A stretch of 64,000 nucleotides of DNA from Salinibacterium xinjiangense (GCF_014645015.1 NZ_BMLC01000002.1:639246-703245), one strand, 5' to 3'; shown: positions 42,180 through 51,962, numbered from the stretch's first letter. Program-made: numbers and translations. The notes: generated from the sequence alone by a model not told the origin.

Positions 42180-42497
42180 GGAGTCCTTTGTTGATTGGGC
42201 TTGGTCGTTTGGCGCGGTAGCTGCTATTCTTCTACAGGCTTCGGGGCTTGCCCCGGCTAAGAAAGTGGAGATTCTCCCACCTGTCAACCGCTTCTCAAGG
42301 TTACCGGGTTGTTACACCCCGTTTGATTGATGCAGCGGCCATATGAACAGTGCAGTAGCTGTGCGAATAGCCGCACAACATGTCTAGCTGCACGAAGTAG
42401 TTAGTCGCATGATCGAATAGCAGGGTGGATCAAGGGTTTCCCTCTTTCGTGCCGTGCGACAACCGTCGCGACTACACGTACTAGAAGGAGAACACGC
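42180..42497 (+). promoter_or_regulatory. Promoter and structured leader of infC-rpmI-rplT
   Basis: TTGGTC (42201-42206) and TATTCT (42225-42230) form a likely promoter (18-bp spacer). The leader of about 260 bases then holds CGGGGC-TT-GCCCCG (42242-42255), a GTGG/CCAC stem near 42265, and an AACC element near 42287 that can pair either with GGTT near 42299 or with GGGTT near 42304. Mutually exclusive pairings ahead of infC-rpmI-rplT suggest autoregulation by a ribosomal protein such as L20. No uORF was recognised. Confidence 0.45.
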
Positions 42498-43175
42498 ATC
42501 AGCGATCCCCGTACCAATGACCGAATCCGCGTTCCGGAGGTCCGTCTTGTTGGCCCCAACGGCGAGCAGGTCGGTGTCGTCCGTATCGAAGACGCTCTAC
42601 GTCTGGCTGTGGAGGCAGACCTGGATCTGGTTGAGGTTGCTCCCAATTCCAAGCCTCCCGTTGCCAAGATCATGGATTACGGCAAGTTCAAGTACGAAGA
42701 GGCACAGAAGGCCAAGGAAGCCCGGCGTAACCAGGCGAACACGATCCTCAAGGAGGTTCGCTTCCGCCTCAAGATCGACACCCACGACTACGAGACGAAG
42801 CGCAAGCGCGCCGAGGGGTTTCTCGCAGCTGGCGACAAGGTCAAGGCCATGATCCTGTTCCGCGGGCGCGAGCAGTCCCGCCCCGACCAGGGCGTGCGCC
42901 TGCTCCAGAGATTTGCCGAAGATGTTTCGGAGTTCGGTTCCGTGGAATCGACCCCGATGATCGACGGCCGCAACATGGTCATGGTGATCGGCCCGCACAA
43001 GACGAAAGCAGCGGCGAAGGCAGAGGCTGACGCTCGCAAGGTCGCCAACAAGCCGGCACGTGCACAGGAAGACGCGGCTCCGGCCGCAGCACCGAGCATC
43101 CCAGACGTAGCCGAGGCGGCTCCCGCCCCGGTGGCAGCAGCAGTACCAACCAAAGAAGAGGAAAAAGATGCCTAA
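42498..43175 (+). CDS. infC: Translation initiation factor IF-3, AUC start
   Basis: The IF-3 sequence is homologous from the very first codons, [20 protein letters not shown], but no ATG, GTG or TTG lies before 42609. ATC 42498 stands 7 bases after AGAAGGAG and must be the start; rare AUU/AUC starts are the known self-control device of infC. The 225-residue protein has the N-domain, the [20 protein letters not shown] linker helix and the C-domain with [10 protein letters not shown] and MILFRGREQ. An Ala/Pro/Glu-rich tail of about 40 residues is an actinobacterial addition. It overlaps rpmI by eight bases. Confidence 0.95.
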   Translation: MSDPRTNDRIRVPEVRLVGPNGEQVGVVRIEDALRLAVEADLDLVEVAPNSKPPVAKIMDYGKFKYEEAQKAKEARRNQANTILKEVRFRLKIDTHDYETKRKRAEGFLAAGDKVKAMILFRGREQSRPDQGVRLLQRFAEDVSEFGSVESTPMIDGRNMVMVIGPHKTKAAAKAEADARKVANKPARAQEDAAPAAAPSIPDVAEAAPAPVAAAVPTKEEEKDA

Positions 43176-43362
43176 GCAGAAGACGCACTCCGGTGCCAAG
43201 AAGCGCTTCAAGCTGACCGGTACCGGCAAGGTCATGAAGCAGCAGTCTGGCATGCGACACAACCTGGAAGTCAAGAGCGGCAAGCGCAAGCGCTCACTGA
43301 ACCAGGAACAGGTCCTTGCTCCGCAGGACGCCAAGGTCATCAAGAAGCTTCTCGGTAAGTAA
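43168..43362 (+). CDS. rpmI: Ribosomal protein L35 (bL35)
   Basis: A 64-residue basic ribosomal protein starting [20 protein letters not shown], the normal bL35 start, and ending KVIKKLLGK. The ATG lies inside the last codons of infC; rplT follows after 17 bases. Confidence 0.97.
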   Translation: MPKQKTHSGAKKRFKLTGTGKVMKQQSGMRHNLEVKSGKRKRSLNQEQVLAPQDAKVIKKLLGK

Positions 43363-43379
43363 GGGTCAGGAACAGAACA

Positions 43380-43766
43380 ATGGCAAGAGTAAAAAGGGCA
43401 GTCAACGCCCACAAGAAGCGTCGCGTCATACTTGAGCGTGCCAAGGGTTACCGTGGACAGCGTTCGCGCCTCTACCGCAAGGCCAAGGAGCAGGTCACTC
43501 ACTCCCTCGTCTACGCGTACCGTGACCGTCGTGCCCGCAAGGGTGACTTCCGTCGCCTGTGGATCCAGCGCATCAACGCGGCATCACGCGCCAACGGCCT
43601 CACGTACAACCGCCTCATCCAGGGCCTGAACCTGGCTGGCATCGAGGTCGACCGTCGCATCCTCGCCGACCTCGCTGTCACCGAGCCTGCCACGTTCGCG
43701 GCGATCGTTGCCACGGCGAAGGCGGCTTTGCCGGCCGACACGAGTGCACCGCGCGTCAGCGCCTGA
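43380..43766 (+). CDS. rplT: Ribosomal protein L20 (bL20)
   Basis: A 128-residue protein of the 50S subunit, starting [20 protein letters not shown] and carrying [14 protein letters not shown] and [13 protein letters not shown], all typical of bL20. It is the last gene of the infC operon and is followed by a strong terminator. In many bacteria L20 represses its own operon through the leader. Confidence 0.97.
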   Translation: MARVKRAVNAHKKRRVILERAKGYRGQRSRLYRKAKEQVTHSLVYAYRDRRARKGDFRRLWIQRINAASRANGLTYNRLIQGLNLAGIEVDRRILADLAVTEPATFAAIVATAKAALPADTSAPRVSA

Positions 43767-43783
43767 TCGGGCTCCATTACCGT

Positions 43784-43815
43784 CAGAAACCCCGGGCAAC
43801 TGCCCGGGGTTTCTG
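43784..43815 (+). terminator. Terminator after rplT
   Basis: CAGAAACCCCGGGC pairs perfectly with GCCCGGGGTTTCTG (14 bp) around the loop AACT, starting 18 bases after the rplT stop. The A/T-rich lower stem could serve either strand. Confidence 0.85.
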
Positions 43816-43898
43816 TCATTACCCCGCGGGCACACGATGGCGCCGCGGAATCGCTGGTGCGATTTTCAAGGCTGCAGCGCGCACATAAGCTTGAGCCC

Positions 43899-44702
43899 AT
43901 GATCGATAATCCACGTTCTCCCAGGGTCCGAGCTGTCGCCAAGCTGGCGAAGAGGGATGCCCGGTCCGAGACCGGGCTTTTTCTCTTGGAGGGCCCCCAG
44001 GCTGTTTCCGAGGCGCTGGAGTTCAGGCCCGAACTCCTGGTTGAGCTGTTCGCAACTCCCACCGCATCGGAGCGGCACGGGGCGATCGCCCGCATGGCCG
44101 CCGAGGCGGGCCTCGAGGTCGAATTCGTGACGGAGGATGTCATCGATGCGATGGCAGACACTGTCACCCCACAGGGAGTCATCGCGGTCTGTCGCCAGTT
44201 CCCGACGTCCCTCAAAGACATTCTCGGGGGCGAGCCGAAGCTCATCGCGGTGCTCGAAGAGGTGCGCGATCCGGGTAACGCCGGCACGATCATCCGGGCC
44301 GCGGATGCTGCAGGTGCCGACGCGGTCATCCTCACCGGGCGCAGCGTCGACCTCTACAACCCGAAAGTCGTCCGAGCGACGACCGGCTCCCTCTTCCACA
44401 TTCCGGTTGCGGTCGGCGTCGAGCTCGAAGCCGTGCTCGAGAAAACGAAAGGCGCTGGGCTGCAGGTCATTGCGGCCGACATCAAGGGCGTCGACCTCCT
44501 TGTGGAGCGCACTGCTGGCACCCTCAGCGGGCCGACCGCATGGCTGTTCGGCAATGAAGCTCGCGGGCTCTCTGACGAGCATTTCGCCCTTGCTGACCGG
44601 GCCATCAGCGTGCCGATCTATGGTCACGCCGAGTCGATGAACCTGGCCACCGCCGCGTCGGTGTGCCTCTATGAAAGCGCGTTCGCCCAGCGCTCGGTGT
44701 AG
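43899..44702 (+). CDS. TrmH/SpoU-family RNA 2'-O-methyltransferase
   Basis: A 267-residue SPOUT-class methyltransferase of the 23S rRNA/tRNA 2'-O-ribose type. The three SPOUT motifs are visible: EVRDPGNAGTIIRAADAAG, WLFGNEARGLS and SMNLATAASVCLYE, the last forming the knotted SAM site. An N-terminal substrate-binding domain (LFLLEGPQAVSEAL) precedes them. ATG 43899 gives the usual MIDNPRSPRVRAV start. It has its own unit between the rplT terminator and the transporter; the modified nucleotide cannot be assigned. Confidence 0.9.
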   Translation: MIDNPRSPRVRAVAKLAKRDARSETGLFLLEGPQAVSEALEFRPELLVELFATPTASERHGAIARMAAEAGLEVEFVTEDVIDAMADTVTPQGVIAVCRQFPTSLKDILGGEPKLIAVLEEVRDPGNAGTIIRAADAAGADAVILTGRSVDLYNPKVVRATTGSLFHIPVAVGVELEAVLEKTKGAGLQVIAADIKGVDLLVERTAGTLSGPTAWLFGNEARGLSDEHFALADRAISVPIYGHAESMNLATAASVCLYESAFAQRSV

Positions 44703-44792
44703 CACGAATCGCATGTTTGCGGGGTGTCACGCTGGGGTTACGAATCCTCAGCTCGGTTGACCCCCGTTCGTGGGATGTGGTTGGGTGGCATT

Positions 44793-45530
44793 ATGGAGCC
44801 ACTGATTGTCGTCGATCATGTCAACAAACATTTCGGTGAACTTCACGTATTGAAAGACATCACGACGACCATCCATCGTGGCGAGGTAGTCGTCGTTATC
44901 GGGCCGAGCGGTTCAGGAAAGTCAACGCTCTGCCGTGCCATCAACCGTCTCGAGACGATCGACAATGGCACCATCACGATCGACGGACAGGCGCTGCCGT
45001 CCGAGGGCGCCGCGCTCGCGAAGCTGCGAGCGGATGTCGGCATGGTGTTCCAGTCATTCAATCTCTTCTCGCACAAGACTGTGCTCGAAAACATCACCCT
45101 CGGGCAGTTGAAGGTTCGTAAACGCTCCAAATCCGACGCTGACAAACGCGCGATGGAGCTGCTCGACCGCGTCGGTGTCGCGGACCAGGCCGCGAAGATG
45201 CCATCGCAACTGTCCGGTGGCCAGCAGCAGCGTGTTGCGATCGCGAGGGCGCTTGCGATGGACCCGAAGGTCATGTTGTTCGACGAGCCGACCTCGGCGC
45301 TCGACCCCGAGATGATCAATGAGGTCCTGGATGTCATGGTCGGGCTGGCGAAAGACGGCATGACGATGGTCGTAGTCACCCATGAGATGGGCTTCGCTCG
45401 CAAAGCTGCCAAGCGCGTGCTGTTCATGGCCGATGGCGAGATCGTCGAGGAAGCCACCCCGGAGAAGTTCTTCACAAACCCCCAGAGCCCGAGAGCGCAG
45501 GACTTCCTCTCGAAAGTGCTTACCCACTAA
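44793..45530 (+). CDS. gluA: Glutamate-type ABC transporter, ATP-binding protein
   Basis: A 245-residue ATPase of the polar amino-acid transporter family: Walker [11 protein letters not shown]-loop [12 protein letters not shown], signature LSGGQQQR, Walker [15 protein letters not shown] and switch His THEMGF. ATG 44793 starts at [10 protein letters not shown], the normal beginning; an earlier in-frame start at 44724 adds unlike sequence. It is the first gene of an operon with a binding protein and two permeases in the GluABCD order. Confidence 0.93.
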   Translation: MEPLIVVDHVNKHFGELHVLKDITTTIHRGEVVVVIGPSGSGKSTLCRAINRLETIDNGTITIDGQALPSEGAALAKLRADVGMVFQSFNLFSHKTVLENITLGQLKVRKRSKSDADKRAMELLDRVGVADQAAKMPSQLSGGQQQRVAIARALAMDPKVMLFDEPTSALDPEMINEVLDVMVGLAKDGMTMVVVTHEMGFARKAAKRVLFMADGEIVEEATPEKFFTNPQSPRAQDFLSKVLTH

Positions 45531-45565
45531 CCAGTGGGCAAGAACCACAGCAACCAGGAGGAAAC

Positions 45566-46441
45566 ATGAGACTCAAAAAAGGTCTGATGGTCTCAGCCAT
45601 CGCGCTTACCGGCGTGCTTGCGCTGAGCGCGTGCACCGATTCAGGTGCCCCGACCGCCGGCGAGTCGGAGGCTCCCGTCGCGGAGGTGACTTTCGAAGCA
45701 GGGTCGACTATGGCGGCGCTCAACGAGGCTGGCGCCATCACCATCGGCACGAAGTTCGACCAGCCGCTCTTCGGCCAGGTCGACGGCAGCGGCGATCCCC
45801 AGGGATTCGACGTCGAGATCGGCAAGCTCATCGCATCCAAGCTTGGCATTGCCGAGAGCGGCATCACATGGACCGAAACGGTGTCCGCGAACCGCGAACC
45901 GTTCATCCAGTCGGGTCAGGTCGACATCGTCGTTGCGACCTACACGATCAACGACAAGCGAAAAGAAGTCATTTCCTTCGCTGGTCCGTACTACAACGCC
46001 GGTCAGGACATCCTCGTTGTCGCGGGCAATCCTGAGGGCATCAAGGGCCCCGAAGACCTCGCGGGCAAGCCGGTCTGCACGGTCGCGGGTTCAACATCAG
46101 AGGCGAACATTGCTGAGTACACGGACCAGATCACATCTCTTGGCGGGTACGCCGAATGCCTGCCCCTGCTGAGTTCGGGTGCGGTCGTTGCCGCGACGAC
46201 AGACAATGTGATCCTTGCGGGTCTTGCCGCAAACAGCGCCGGTGAGTTCGAGGTGGTCGGCGCTCCGTTCACCGAGGAGCCCTATGGCATCGGCCTCGCG
46301 AAGGATGACACCGAGTTCCGCTCGTTCATCAACGACGTGCTCGAAGAGTCGTATGACGATGGTGACTGGGCCGCGGCCTGGAACAAGACCGCGGGAGCGG
46401 AGCTTCCGCTGCCAGACCCGCCCGCAGTCGACCGCTACTAG
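45566..46441 (+). CDS. gluB: Glutamate-type ABC transporter, substrate-binding lipoprotein
   Basis: A 291-residue extracytoplasmic binding protein. The signal peptide ends in the lipobox LSAC (Cys 22), so it is anchored as a lipoprotein. The periplasmic-binding-protein family 3 fold shows GTKFDQPLFG, GFDVEIGKLIA, DIVVATYTINDKRK and the second-domain strand KPVCTVAGS. GGAGGAAAC precedes the ATG. A hairpin right after the gene may favour high production of the binding protein relative to the permeases. Substrate (glutamate/aspartate) is inferred from gene order. Confidence 0.92.
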   Translation: MRLKKGLMVSAIALTGVLALSACTDSGAPTAGESEAPVAEVTFEAGSTMAALNEAGAITIGTKFDQPLFGQVDGSGDPQGFDVEIGKLIASKLGIAESGITWTETVSANREPFIQSGQVDIVVATYTINDKRKEVISFAGPYYNAGQDILVVAGNPEGIKGPEDLAGKPVCTVAGSTSEANIAEYTDQITSLGGYAECLPLLSSGAVVAATTDNVILAGLAANSAGEFEVVGAPFTEEPYGIGLAKDDTEFRSFINDVLEESYDDGDWAAAWNKTAGAELPLPDPPAVDRY

Positions 46442-46454
46442 GCGAACATGACAG

Positions 46455-46485
46455 GCGGCCCACCCGGTATTACCGGGTGGGCCGC
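46455..46485 (+). terminator. Intra-operon hairpin between gluB and gluC
   Basis: GCGGCCCACCCGG pairs perfectly with CCGGGTGGGCCGC (13 bp) around TATTA, 14 bases after the gluB stop. No U-run follows; probably a partial terminator or a 3' stabiliser of the gluAB message. Confidence 0.7.
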
Positions 46486-46555
46486 TTCCCAGCCACCAGC
46501 ACCCAACCCCCCAGCAGCACCCAGCCACATCACCACCTGACCCGAGAGGAGACCC

Positions 46556-47203
46556 ATGGATGCCATCATCGAAAACCTTCCCAGGTTCGTCGACGCCTTC
46601 CTTATGACACTTCGCCTTCTTGTCGTCTCGGGCATCGGCGCCCTCATGATCGGCACCCTGGTCGCGGCCATGCGCATCTCACCCGTTCCCGCCTTCCGTG
46701 GCTTTGCAACCGTCTATACAGAGATCATCCGCAATACTCCGCTCACTCTCGTGCTCTTCTTCTGTGCCTTCGTTCTGCCGCAGCTCGGTGTTCGGTTCGA
46801 CTATGCGATCGCCGCAACTATCGGTCTCACCGTCTACACCTCGCCTTTCGTGGCTGAGGCTGTGCGCTCCGGGGTCAATGGCGTCTCCGTGGGCCAGGCC
46901 GAGGCGGCTCGCGCGATCGGGCTCGGGTTCGGTCAGACTTTGACGATGGTGATCCTGCCCCAGGCGATCCGGATGGTCATTCCTCCCCTCATCAACGTGC
47001 TGATTGCACTGACCAAGAACACCTCGGTTGCCGCGGGTTTCGCCGTGCTCGAACTCGTTGCAGTGTCGCGCCAGGTCATCCAGTTCAATGGCAACGCGAC
47101 GGTGACCATCCTTGTCGCGGTTGCCGTCTTCTACCTCGTGATCACTGTGCCGCTCGGGCAAGCTGCCAACCTGCTCGAACGAAGGGTCATGGTGCAACGA
47201 TGA
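46556..47203 (+). CDS. gluC: Glutamate-type ABC transporter, permease 1
   Basis: A 215-residue inner-membrane permease of the His/Glu/Gln/Arg family. About five helices are present, with the EAA loop that docks the ATPase visible as GQAEAARAIGLGFGQT, followed by MVILPQAIRMVIPPL. The ribosome site GAGAGGAG precedes the ATG. Its last codon overlaps gluD by four bases. Confidence 0.92.
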   Translation: MDAIIENLPRFVDAFLMTLRLLVVSGIGALMIGTLVAAMRISPVPAFRGFATVYTEIIRNTPLTLVLFFCAFVLPQLGVRFDYAIAATIGLTVYTSPFVAEAVRSGVNGVSVGQAEAARAIGLGFGQTLTMVILPQAIRMVIPPLINVLIALTKNTSVAAGFAVLELVAVSRQVIQFNGNATVTILVAVAVFYLVITVPLGQAANLLERRVMVQR

Positions 47204-48144
47204 GCGTGCTCTACGACGTTCCCGGGCCCAGGGCCCGCCGTCTTTCCCTGATCTTCTCCATCGTCGGCGGCCTGCTCATCGCCGCCGGGCTCATCGCGAT
47301 TTTCGTCTTCCTCTCCCAGCCCCGGATCAATGCTGGAGGGGTCGCCCAGCCGGGTGTCTTCGATGGAAGTCGCTGGGACCTCCTGGGCGACAGGGCCCTG
47401 TACCGCGCCGTGTGGAGGGGTCTTTCTGCGACGCTGCTGATGGCTGGCGTAGCCGCTGTGTTCGCCATCACGTTCGGCATCCTGCTGTCGATGGCGCGCA
47501 CGGCCACAACGGCCGCCATCCGCATTCCGGCGATCGTGCTGATCGAGTTCCTGCGCGGGATGCCCGTGCTGCTCATGATGCTCTTCATCCTGCTGGTGTT
47601 CTCGACCGGCCAGTTCTGGGCCGGTGTCGGGGCCCTGGCCGTCTACAACGGAGCGGTGATCGGAGAGGCTCTCCGTGCGGGAATCGCATCACTTCCCCGG
47701 GGCCAGCGTGAGTCGGGGCTCGCGGTGGGCCTCACCCCACTTCAGACGCGATTCTCGATCGAATACCCGCAGGCGTTCCGCCAGATGCTGCCGATCATCA
47801 TCGCCCAACTCGTCGTCCTGCTGAAAGACACGTCGCTGGCGTACATCCTCGGTTACCAGGAGTTGCTCAACGTCGTGCTCAAGCAGGGGCCGACCACCTT
47901 CGGTCCGACCTATCTCTTCACGCTTTTCTTCGTGGTGTGGGCGGTTTACCTCGCCGTCAACATGGCACTCTCCTGGATCGCGCGATTCGTTGCGCGCCGC
48001 ACGGCCGCAGGTCGCGGCGGCGGCAAGAGCAGGCGCACCGAGAAGATCATCGCCCAATTGGGCGGAGCAGGCATGGCGGGCGCGAGTGATCCACTGAGCG
48101 TGCCCGGTGCCAGATCCGACCACGACACGGGGTACCAGCCGTAG
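47200..48144 (+). CDS. gluD: Glutamate-type ABC transporter, permease 2
   Basis: A 314-residue permease partner of GluC. It has an extra N-terminal helix and periplasmic segment (about residues 20-70), then the transporter core with the EAA-type loop GQRESGLAVGLTPLQTRF. A charged cytoplasmic tail (residues about 270-314) ends the protein. The start lies in the gluC stop. pheS begins 20 bases downstream without a visible terminator. Confidence 0.92.
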   Translation: MSVLYDVPGPRARRLSLIFSIVGGLLIAAGLIAIFVFLSQPRINAGGVAQPGVFDGSRWDLLGDRALYRAVWRGLSATLLMAGVAAVFAITFGILLSMARTATTAAIRIPAIVLIEFLRGMPVLLMMLFILLVFSTGQFWAGVGALAVYNGAVIGEALRAGIASLPRGQRESGLAVGLTPLQTRFSIEYPQAFRQMLPIIIAQLVVLLKDTSLAYILGYQELLNVVLKQGPTTFGPTYLFTLFFVVWAVYLAVNMALSWIARFVARRTAAGRGGGKSRRTEKIIAQLGGAGMAGASDPLSVPGARSDHDTGYQP

Positions 48145-48164
48145 CCTGACTAAACTTTGGTGTT

Positions 48165-49205
48165 GTGCCAGAATCCACCCCCATCACCGCGAGTGCAGTA
48201 GCCGAGGTCGTCGACGCGGCATTGGCTGCTGTCGCCGCCGCGACCTCCATGTCAGAACTGCGGGCCGCCCGTGCCGAACACGCCGGTGACTCATCCCCAC
48301 TCGCACGACTCAATGGCAGCCTGAAGTCGATCGATCCGGCCGATCGCGCGGCGGCAGGAAAGCTCGTCGGCCAGGCCAGGGCCAGGGTCGGCCAGGCGTT
48401 CGCCCCGCGCGAGGCCGAGCTCGCCGTCGCAGAGGAGAGCCAGCGACTTGCCGACGAGGCGATGGATGTCACGGCTGTGGCGTCACGCTGGAACGCCGGC
48501 GCGCGGCATCCGCTCAGCCTGCTCATGGAACGCATGAGCGATGTCTTCATCGCCATGGGGTGGGAGATCGGCGACGGGCCAGAGCTCGAGAATGAGTGGT
48601 TCAATTTCGATGCGCTGAATATGGACGAAGACCATCCGGCTCGCAGCGAACAGGACACATTCTTCGTCGACCCGATCGACAGCCACCTCGTGTTGCGCAC
48701 GCAGACGAGTCCCGTGCAGATCCGCTCGCTGCTGGCCCGTGAGCTGCCGGTCTACGTGGTCTCGCCCGGCAAGGTGTTCCGCAAAGACGAGCTCGATGCG
48801 ACACACACGCCGGTGTTCCACCAGATAGAGGGCATCGCGATTGATAAGGGGCTCACGATGGCGAATCTTCGCGGTACCCTCGAGCACCTGGCGCGCGCGA
48901 TGTTTGGCGAGGATGCGCAGATCCGCCTGCGCCCCAACTACTTCCCGTTCACCGAGCCGAGCGCCGAGATGGACGTGTGGCAGCCGAACGCCAAGGGCGG
49001 TGCGCGCTGGGTCGAGTGGGGTGGTTGCGGCATGGTGAACAGCAATGTGCTGCGCGCCGCTGGTGTCGATCCCGACGTCTATCAGGGTTTCGCGTTCGGC
49101 ATGGGTATCGAGCGCACGCTGCAGTTCCGCAACGACATGAATGACATGCGTGACATGGTCGAGGGCGATATCCGCTTCTCACAGCAGTTCGGGATGGTGG
49201 TCTGA
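48165..49205 (+). CDS. pheS: Phenylalanyl-tRNA synthetase alpha subunit
   Basis: A 346-residue catalytic subunit. The N-terminal coiled coil (about 10-90) is followed by the class II core: HPLSLLMERMSDVFIAMG, motif 2 region GKVFRKDELDATHTPVFHQIEG, and motif 3 GFAFGMGIERTLQFRNDM. GTG 48165 gives the family-typical MPES start. The stop overlaps the pheT ATG by one base, ensuring equal production of both subunits. Confidence 0.96.
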   Translation: MPESTPITASAVAEVVDAALAAVAAATSMSELRAARAEHAGDSSPLARLNGSLKSIDPADRAAAGKLVGQARARVGQAFAPREAELAVAEESQRLADEAMDVTAVASRWNAGARHPLSLLMERMSDVFIAMGWEIGDGPELENEWFNFDALNMDEDHPARSEQDTFFVDPIDSHLVLRTQTSPVQIRSLLARELPVYVVSPGKVFRKDELDATHTPVFHQIEGIAIDKGLTMANLRGTLEHLARAMFGEDAQIRLRPNYFPFTEPSAEMDVWQPNAKGGARWVEWGGCGMVNSNVLRAAGVDPDVYQGFAFGMGIERTLQFRNDMNDMRDMVEGDIRFSQQFGMVV

Positions 49206-51697
49206 TGCGCGTTCCCATCAGTTGGTTGCGCGAGTTCGTCGACATCCCGCTGGATGTCACGCACGAGCAGATCCATGCCGCCCTCGTGAAGGTCGGCTTC
49301 GAGGAAGAAGACGTCCACGGCTTCGAACTGTCCGGGCCGATCGTCGTCGGCCAGGTTCTCGAGTTCACTCCCGAGCCCCAGTCGAACGGCAAGACCATCA
49401 ACTGGTGCCAGGTGGATGTCGGTGACACCGAACCCCGCGGCATCGTCTGCGGAGCGCACAACTTCTCCGTGGGCGACAAGGTCGTTGTCTCGCTGCCTGG
49501 CGCGGTGCTCCCGGGGCCGTTCCCCATCGCCGCGCGAAAGACCTACGGCCACGTGTCCGACGGGATGATGGCGTCGGCCCGCGAGCTCGGCATGGGCGAG
49601 GAGCACGACGGCATTCTGTTGCTCTCGAGCCTCGGTCTCGACCCCGTGGTCGGCACCGAAGCCGTGCCGCTGCTGGGTCTCGATGACTTCGCCGTCGAGA
49701 TCAATGTCACGCCCGACCGCGGCTACGCGTTCTCGATCCGCGGCATCGCCCGCGAATACTCCCATTCCACCGGCGCGACGTTCCGCGACCCGGCCCTTGC
49801 GCCGACGCCGGTGGCTGGCACCGGATTCGCGGTCACGGTCGACGACGTCGCGCCGATCCGCGGCAGGGTAGGCGCCACCGTCTTCGTGACTCGCGTCGTG
49901 CGCGGCATCGACGCGTCAAGGCCCACCCCGCCCTGGATGATCGCGAGGCTCGGGCTCGCCGGCATCCGGAGCATCTCGCTCACCGTCGACATCACGAACT
50001 ACGTGATGCTCGAGCTCGGCCAACCCACGCATGCCTACGACCTCGACAAGCTCTCGGGCGGCATCGTTGTGCGCAGGGCGATCGCGGGGGAGACCCTGAC
50101 GACCCTCGACGACAGGTCTCGAAACCTCAGCACCGAAGACCTGCTGATCACTGACGGTTCCGGCCCGATCGGCCTTGCTGGCGTGATGGGGGGCGCCTCG
50201 ACCGAGATCGATCCGGCCTCGACGAACGTGCTGGTCGAGGCCGCGAACTTCGATCCGACCTCGATCGCGCGCACGGCCCGACGCCACAAACTTCCGAGCG
50301 AGGCATCTCGCCGCTTCGAGCGCGGAGTCGATCCCGCGGTGGCAGAAGTCGCCGCCGCCCGTGTCGTCGAGTTGCTCGTCGAACTGGGGGCGGGAACGGC
50401 TGAATCCCTCGGCTCCGTGTTCGACGACTCCACCGCACGCACACCGATCGCGCTGCCCGATGGCTACATCGCCGGGCTCATCGGTGCGCAGTTCAGCGCC
50501 GACGAGATCACCGGTGCCCTCACCGACATCGGCTGCCTCGTGGATGCCGCAGCCGACGGTCTCTCTGTGACGCCGCCGTCCTGGCGCCCCGACCTCACCG
50601 ACCGCGCCACCCTCGCCGAGGAAGTGGCCAGGATCGTCGGCTACGACCGCATCCCCTCGGTGCTCCCCGTGGCGCCCCCCGGGCGTGGACTGACGCGCGA
50701 GCAGCGACTGCGTCGCTCAGCGTCTGCGTCGCTCGCGTCTGCCGGGCTTACCGAGGTGCTCGCGTACCCGTTCCTCAACCAGGCGTCGAATGACCTGTTC
50801 GGTTCGCCCATCGCGGGCACGATTCCGGCCGTGAAGCTCGCGAACGCGATCGACTCCGAAGCCGCCTGGCTCCGGACTTCCCTGCTCCCCGGGCTGGTGA
50901 CCGTCGCGAGGCGCAACCTGTCGCGTGGGCTCACTGATCTCGCCATCTTCGAGGTCGGCACCGTGTTCCTGCCGGAGTCGGGGCGTAGCTACGGCAGCGA
51001 CGCGCTTCCCGCAGGTAACGCGTATCCATTGCCAGAGGTACTGGACGAACTGCGCGGCAGCATCCCCGCACAGCCCTGGCATGTCGCGGCCCTCTTTGTC
51101 GGTGACGCCGTCGCTAAGCAGCCTGGACAACCGTCTATCCAGCGCGGGCTGTCGGATGCGATCAGCACCGCACAGCATCTCGCAGCAGTGCTCGCCTCAC
51201 CACTCACCGTCGTGACGGGAACCCACCAGGCTATGCACCCCGGTCGAACGGCCGAGCTGCGATCGGGTGACCGTGTGGTCGGCTACGCGGGAGAGCTGCT
51301 GCCATCACTAGCGGCAGAACTCGACCTGCCGAGGGTTGTCGCCGTGCTCGAACTCGACCTCGACGCACTCATCGAGCTCGGCGCCGAGCAGATCGCCCCG
51401 ACTCCGATCGTGTCCTATCCCGCCGCAACGCAGGACCTGACCCTCGTCGTGCCCGAGGCGGTGCGTGCCGGCGAGTTGCTGGCAGTGCTGGTCGAGGGTG
51501 CCGGCGAACTGCTCGAGAATGTGGCGCTTGTCGATGATTACCGCGGTGCGGGGATTCCCGACGGCAGCAAGTCACTGACGTTCGCCCTCAGGTTCCGGGC
51601 GACCGACCGCACCCTGACGGCAGCGGAGGCGACCGAAGCGAAGACCGCCGCGGTTGCTCTCGCCACGACGATGATGGGAGCGGTCCTGCGCGAGTAG
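49205..51697 (+). CDS. pheT: Phenylalanyl-tRNA synthetase beta subunit
   Basis: An 830-residue subunit. The order is an N-terminal MRVPISWLREFVD segment, an OB-fold tRNA-binding domain (about 40-155, GIVCGAHNFSVGDKVVVSLPGA), the B3/B4 editing domain (SLTVDITNYVMLELGQPTHAYD), the B5 domain, a core-like domain, and a ferredoxin-like anticodon-binding domain at the C-terminus (YPAATQDLTLVVPE to FRATDRTLT). Editing and anticodon parts are complete. It ends the pheST operon. Confidence 0.96.
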   Translation: MRVPISWLREFVDIPLDVTHEQIHAALVKVGFEEEDVHGFELSGPIVVGQVLEFTPEPQSNGKTINWCQVDVGDTEPRGIVCGAHNFSVGDKVVVSLPGAVLPGPFPIAARKTYGHVSDGMMASARELGMGEEHDGILLLSSLGLDPVVGTEAVPLLGLDDFAVEINVTPDRGYAFSIRGIAREYSHSTGATFRDPALAPTPVAGTGFAVTVDDVAPIRGRVGATVFVTRVVRGIDASRPTPPWMIARLGLAGIRSISLTVDITNYVMLELGQPTHAYDLDKLSGGIVVRRAIAGETLTTLDDRSRNLSTEDLLITDGSGPIGLAGVMGGASTEIDPASTNVLVEAANFDPTSIARTARRHKLPSEASRRFERGVDPAVAEVAAARVVELLVELGAGTAESLGSVFDDSTARTPIALPDGYIAGLIGAQFSADEITGALTDIGCLVDAAADGLSVTPPSWRPDLTDRATLAEEVARIVGYDRIPSVLPVAPPGRGLTREQRLRRSASASLASAGLTEVLAYPFLNQASNDLFGSPIAGTIPAVKLANAIDSEAAWLRTSLLPGLVTVARRNLSRGLTDLAIFEVGTVFLPESGRSYGSDALPAGNAYPLPEVLDELRGSIPAQPWHVAALFVGDAVAKQPGQPSIQRGLSDAISTAQHLAAVLASPLTVVTGTHQAMHPGRTAELRSGDRVVGYAGELLPSLAAELDLPRVVAVLELDLDALIELGAEQIAPTPIVSYPAATQDLTLVVPEAVRAGELLAVLVEGAGELLENVALVDDYRGAGIPDGSKSLTFALRFRATDRTLTAAEATEAKTAAVALATTMMGAVLRE

Positions 51698-51707
51698 CGC
51701 TTATCGC

Positions 51708-51962
51708 CTACCTTTTCCCGCCACCGAGCAGGTCGCCGAGCAGGTCGCCTGTTCCGCCGGGCGATGCTGGTGCGGCAGCGGGTTCTGCCGGTAAGGCCTG
51801 CTTCTTGCCGAAGAACTGTGAGGCGAGCCAGCCGATCACGATGGGTGCCGTAGTCGACAGGACCTTCGCGATGACGTCCTGGGTGATGTTGCCGTCGCCA
51901 TCGCCGGCGCCGGGGTTCGATTGGGCTTTCGCCGCAAGGCTAGCGATTCGCTCCAGCCAGCA
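51708..51962 (-). pseudogene. C-terminal fragment of a DUF937-type protein
   Basis: On the minus strand the codons from about 51962 to the stop at 51708 read RIASLAAKAQSNPGAGDGDG, TAPIVIGWLASQFFG and GTGDLLGDLLGGGK, which match the C-terminus of small DUF937 proteins. No start codon or N-terminal half can be found: upstream the frame enters DNA without similarity and then the argC region. It is a 5'-truncated relic. Confidence 0.55.
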
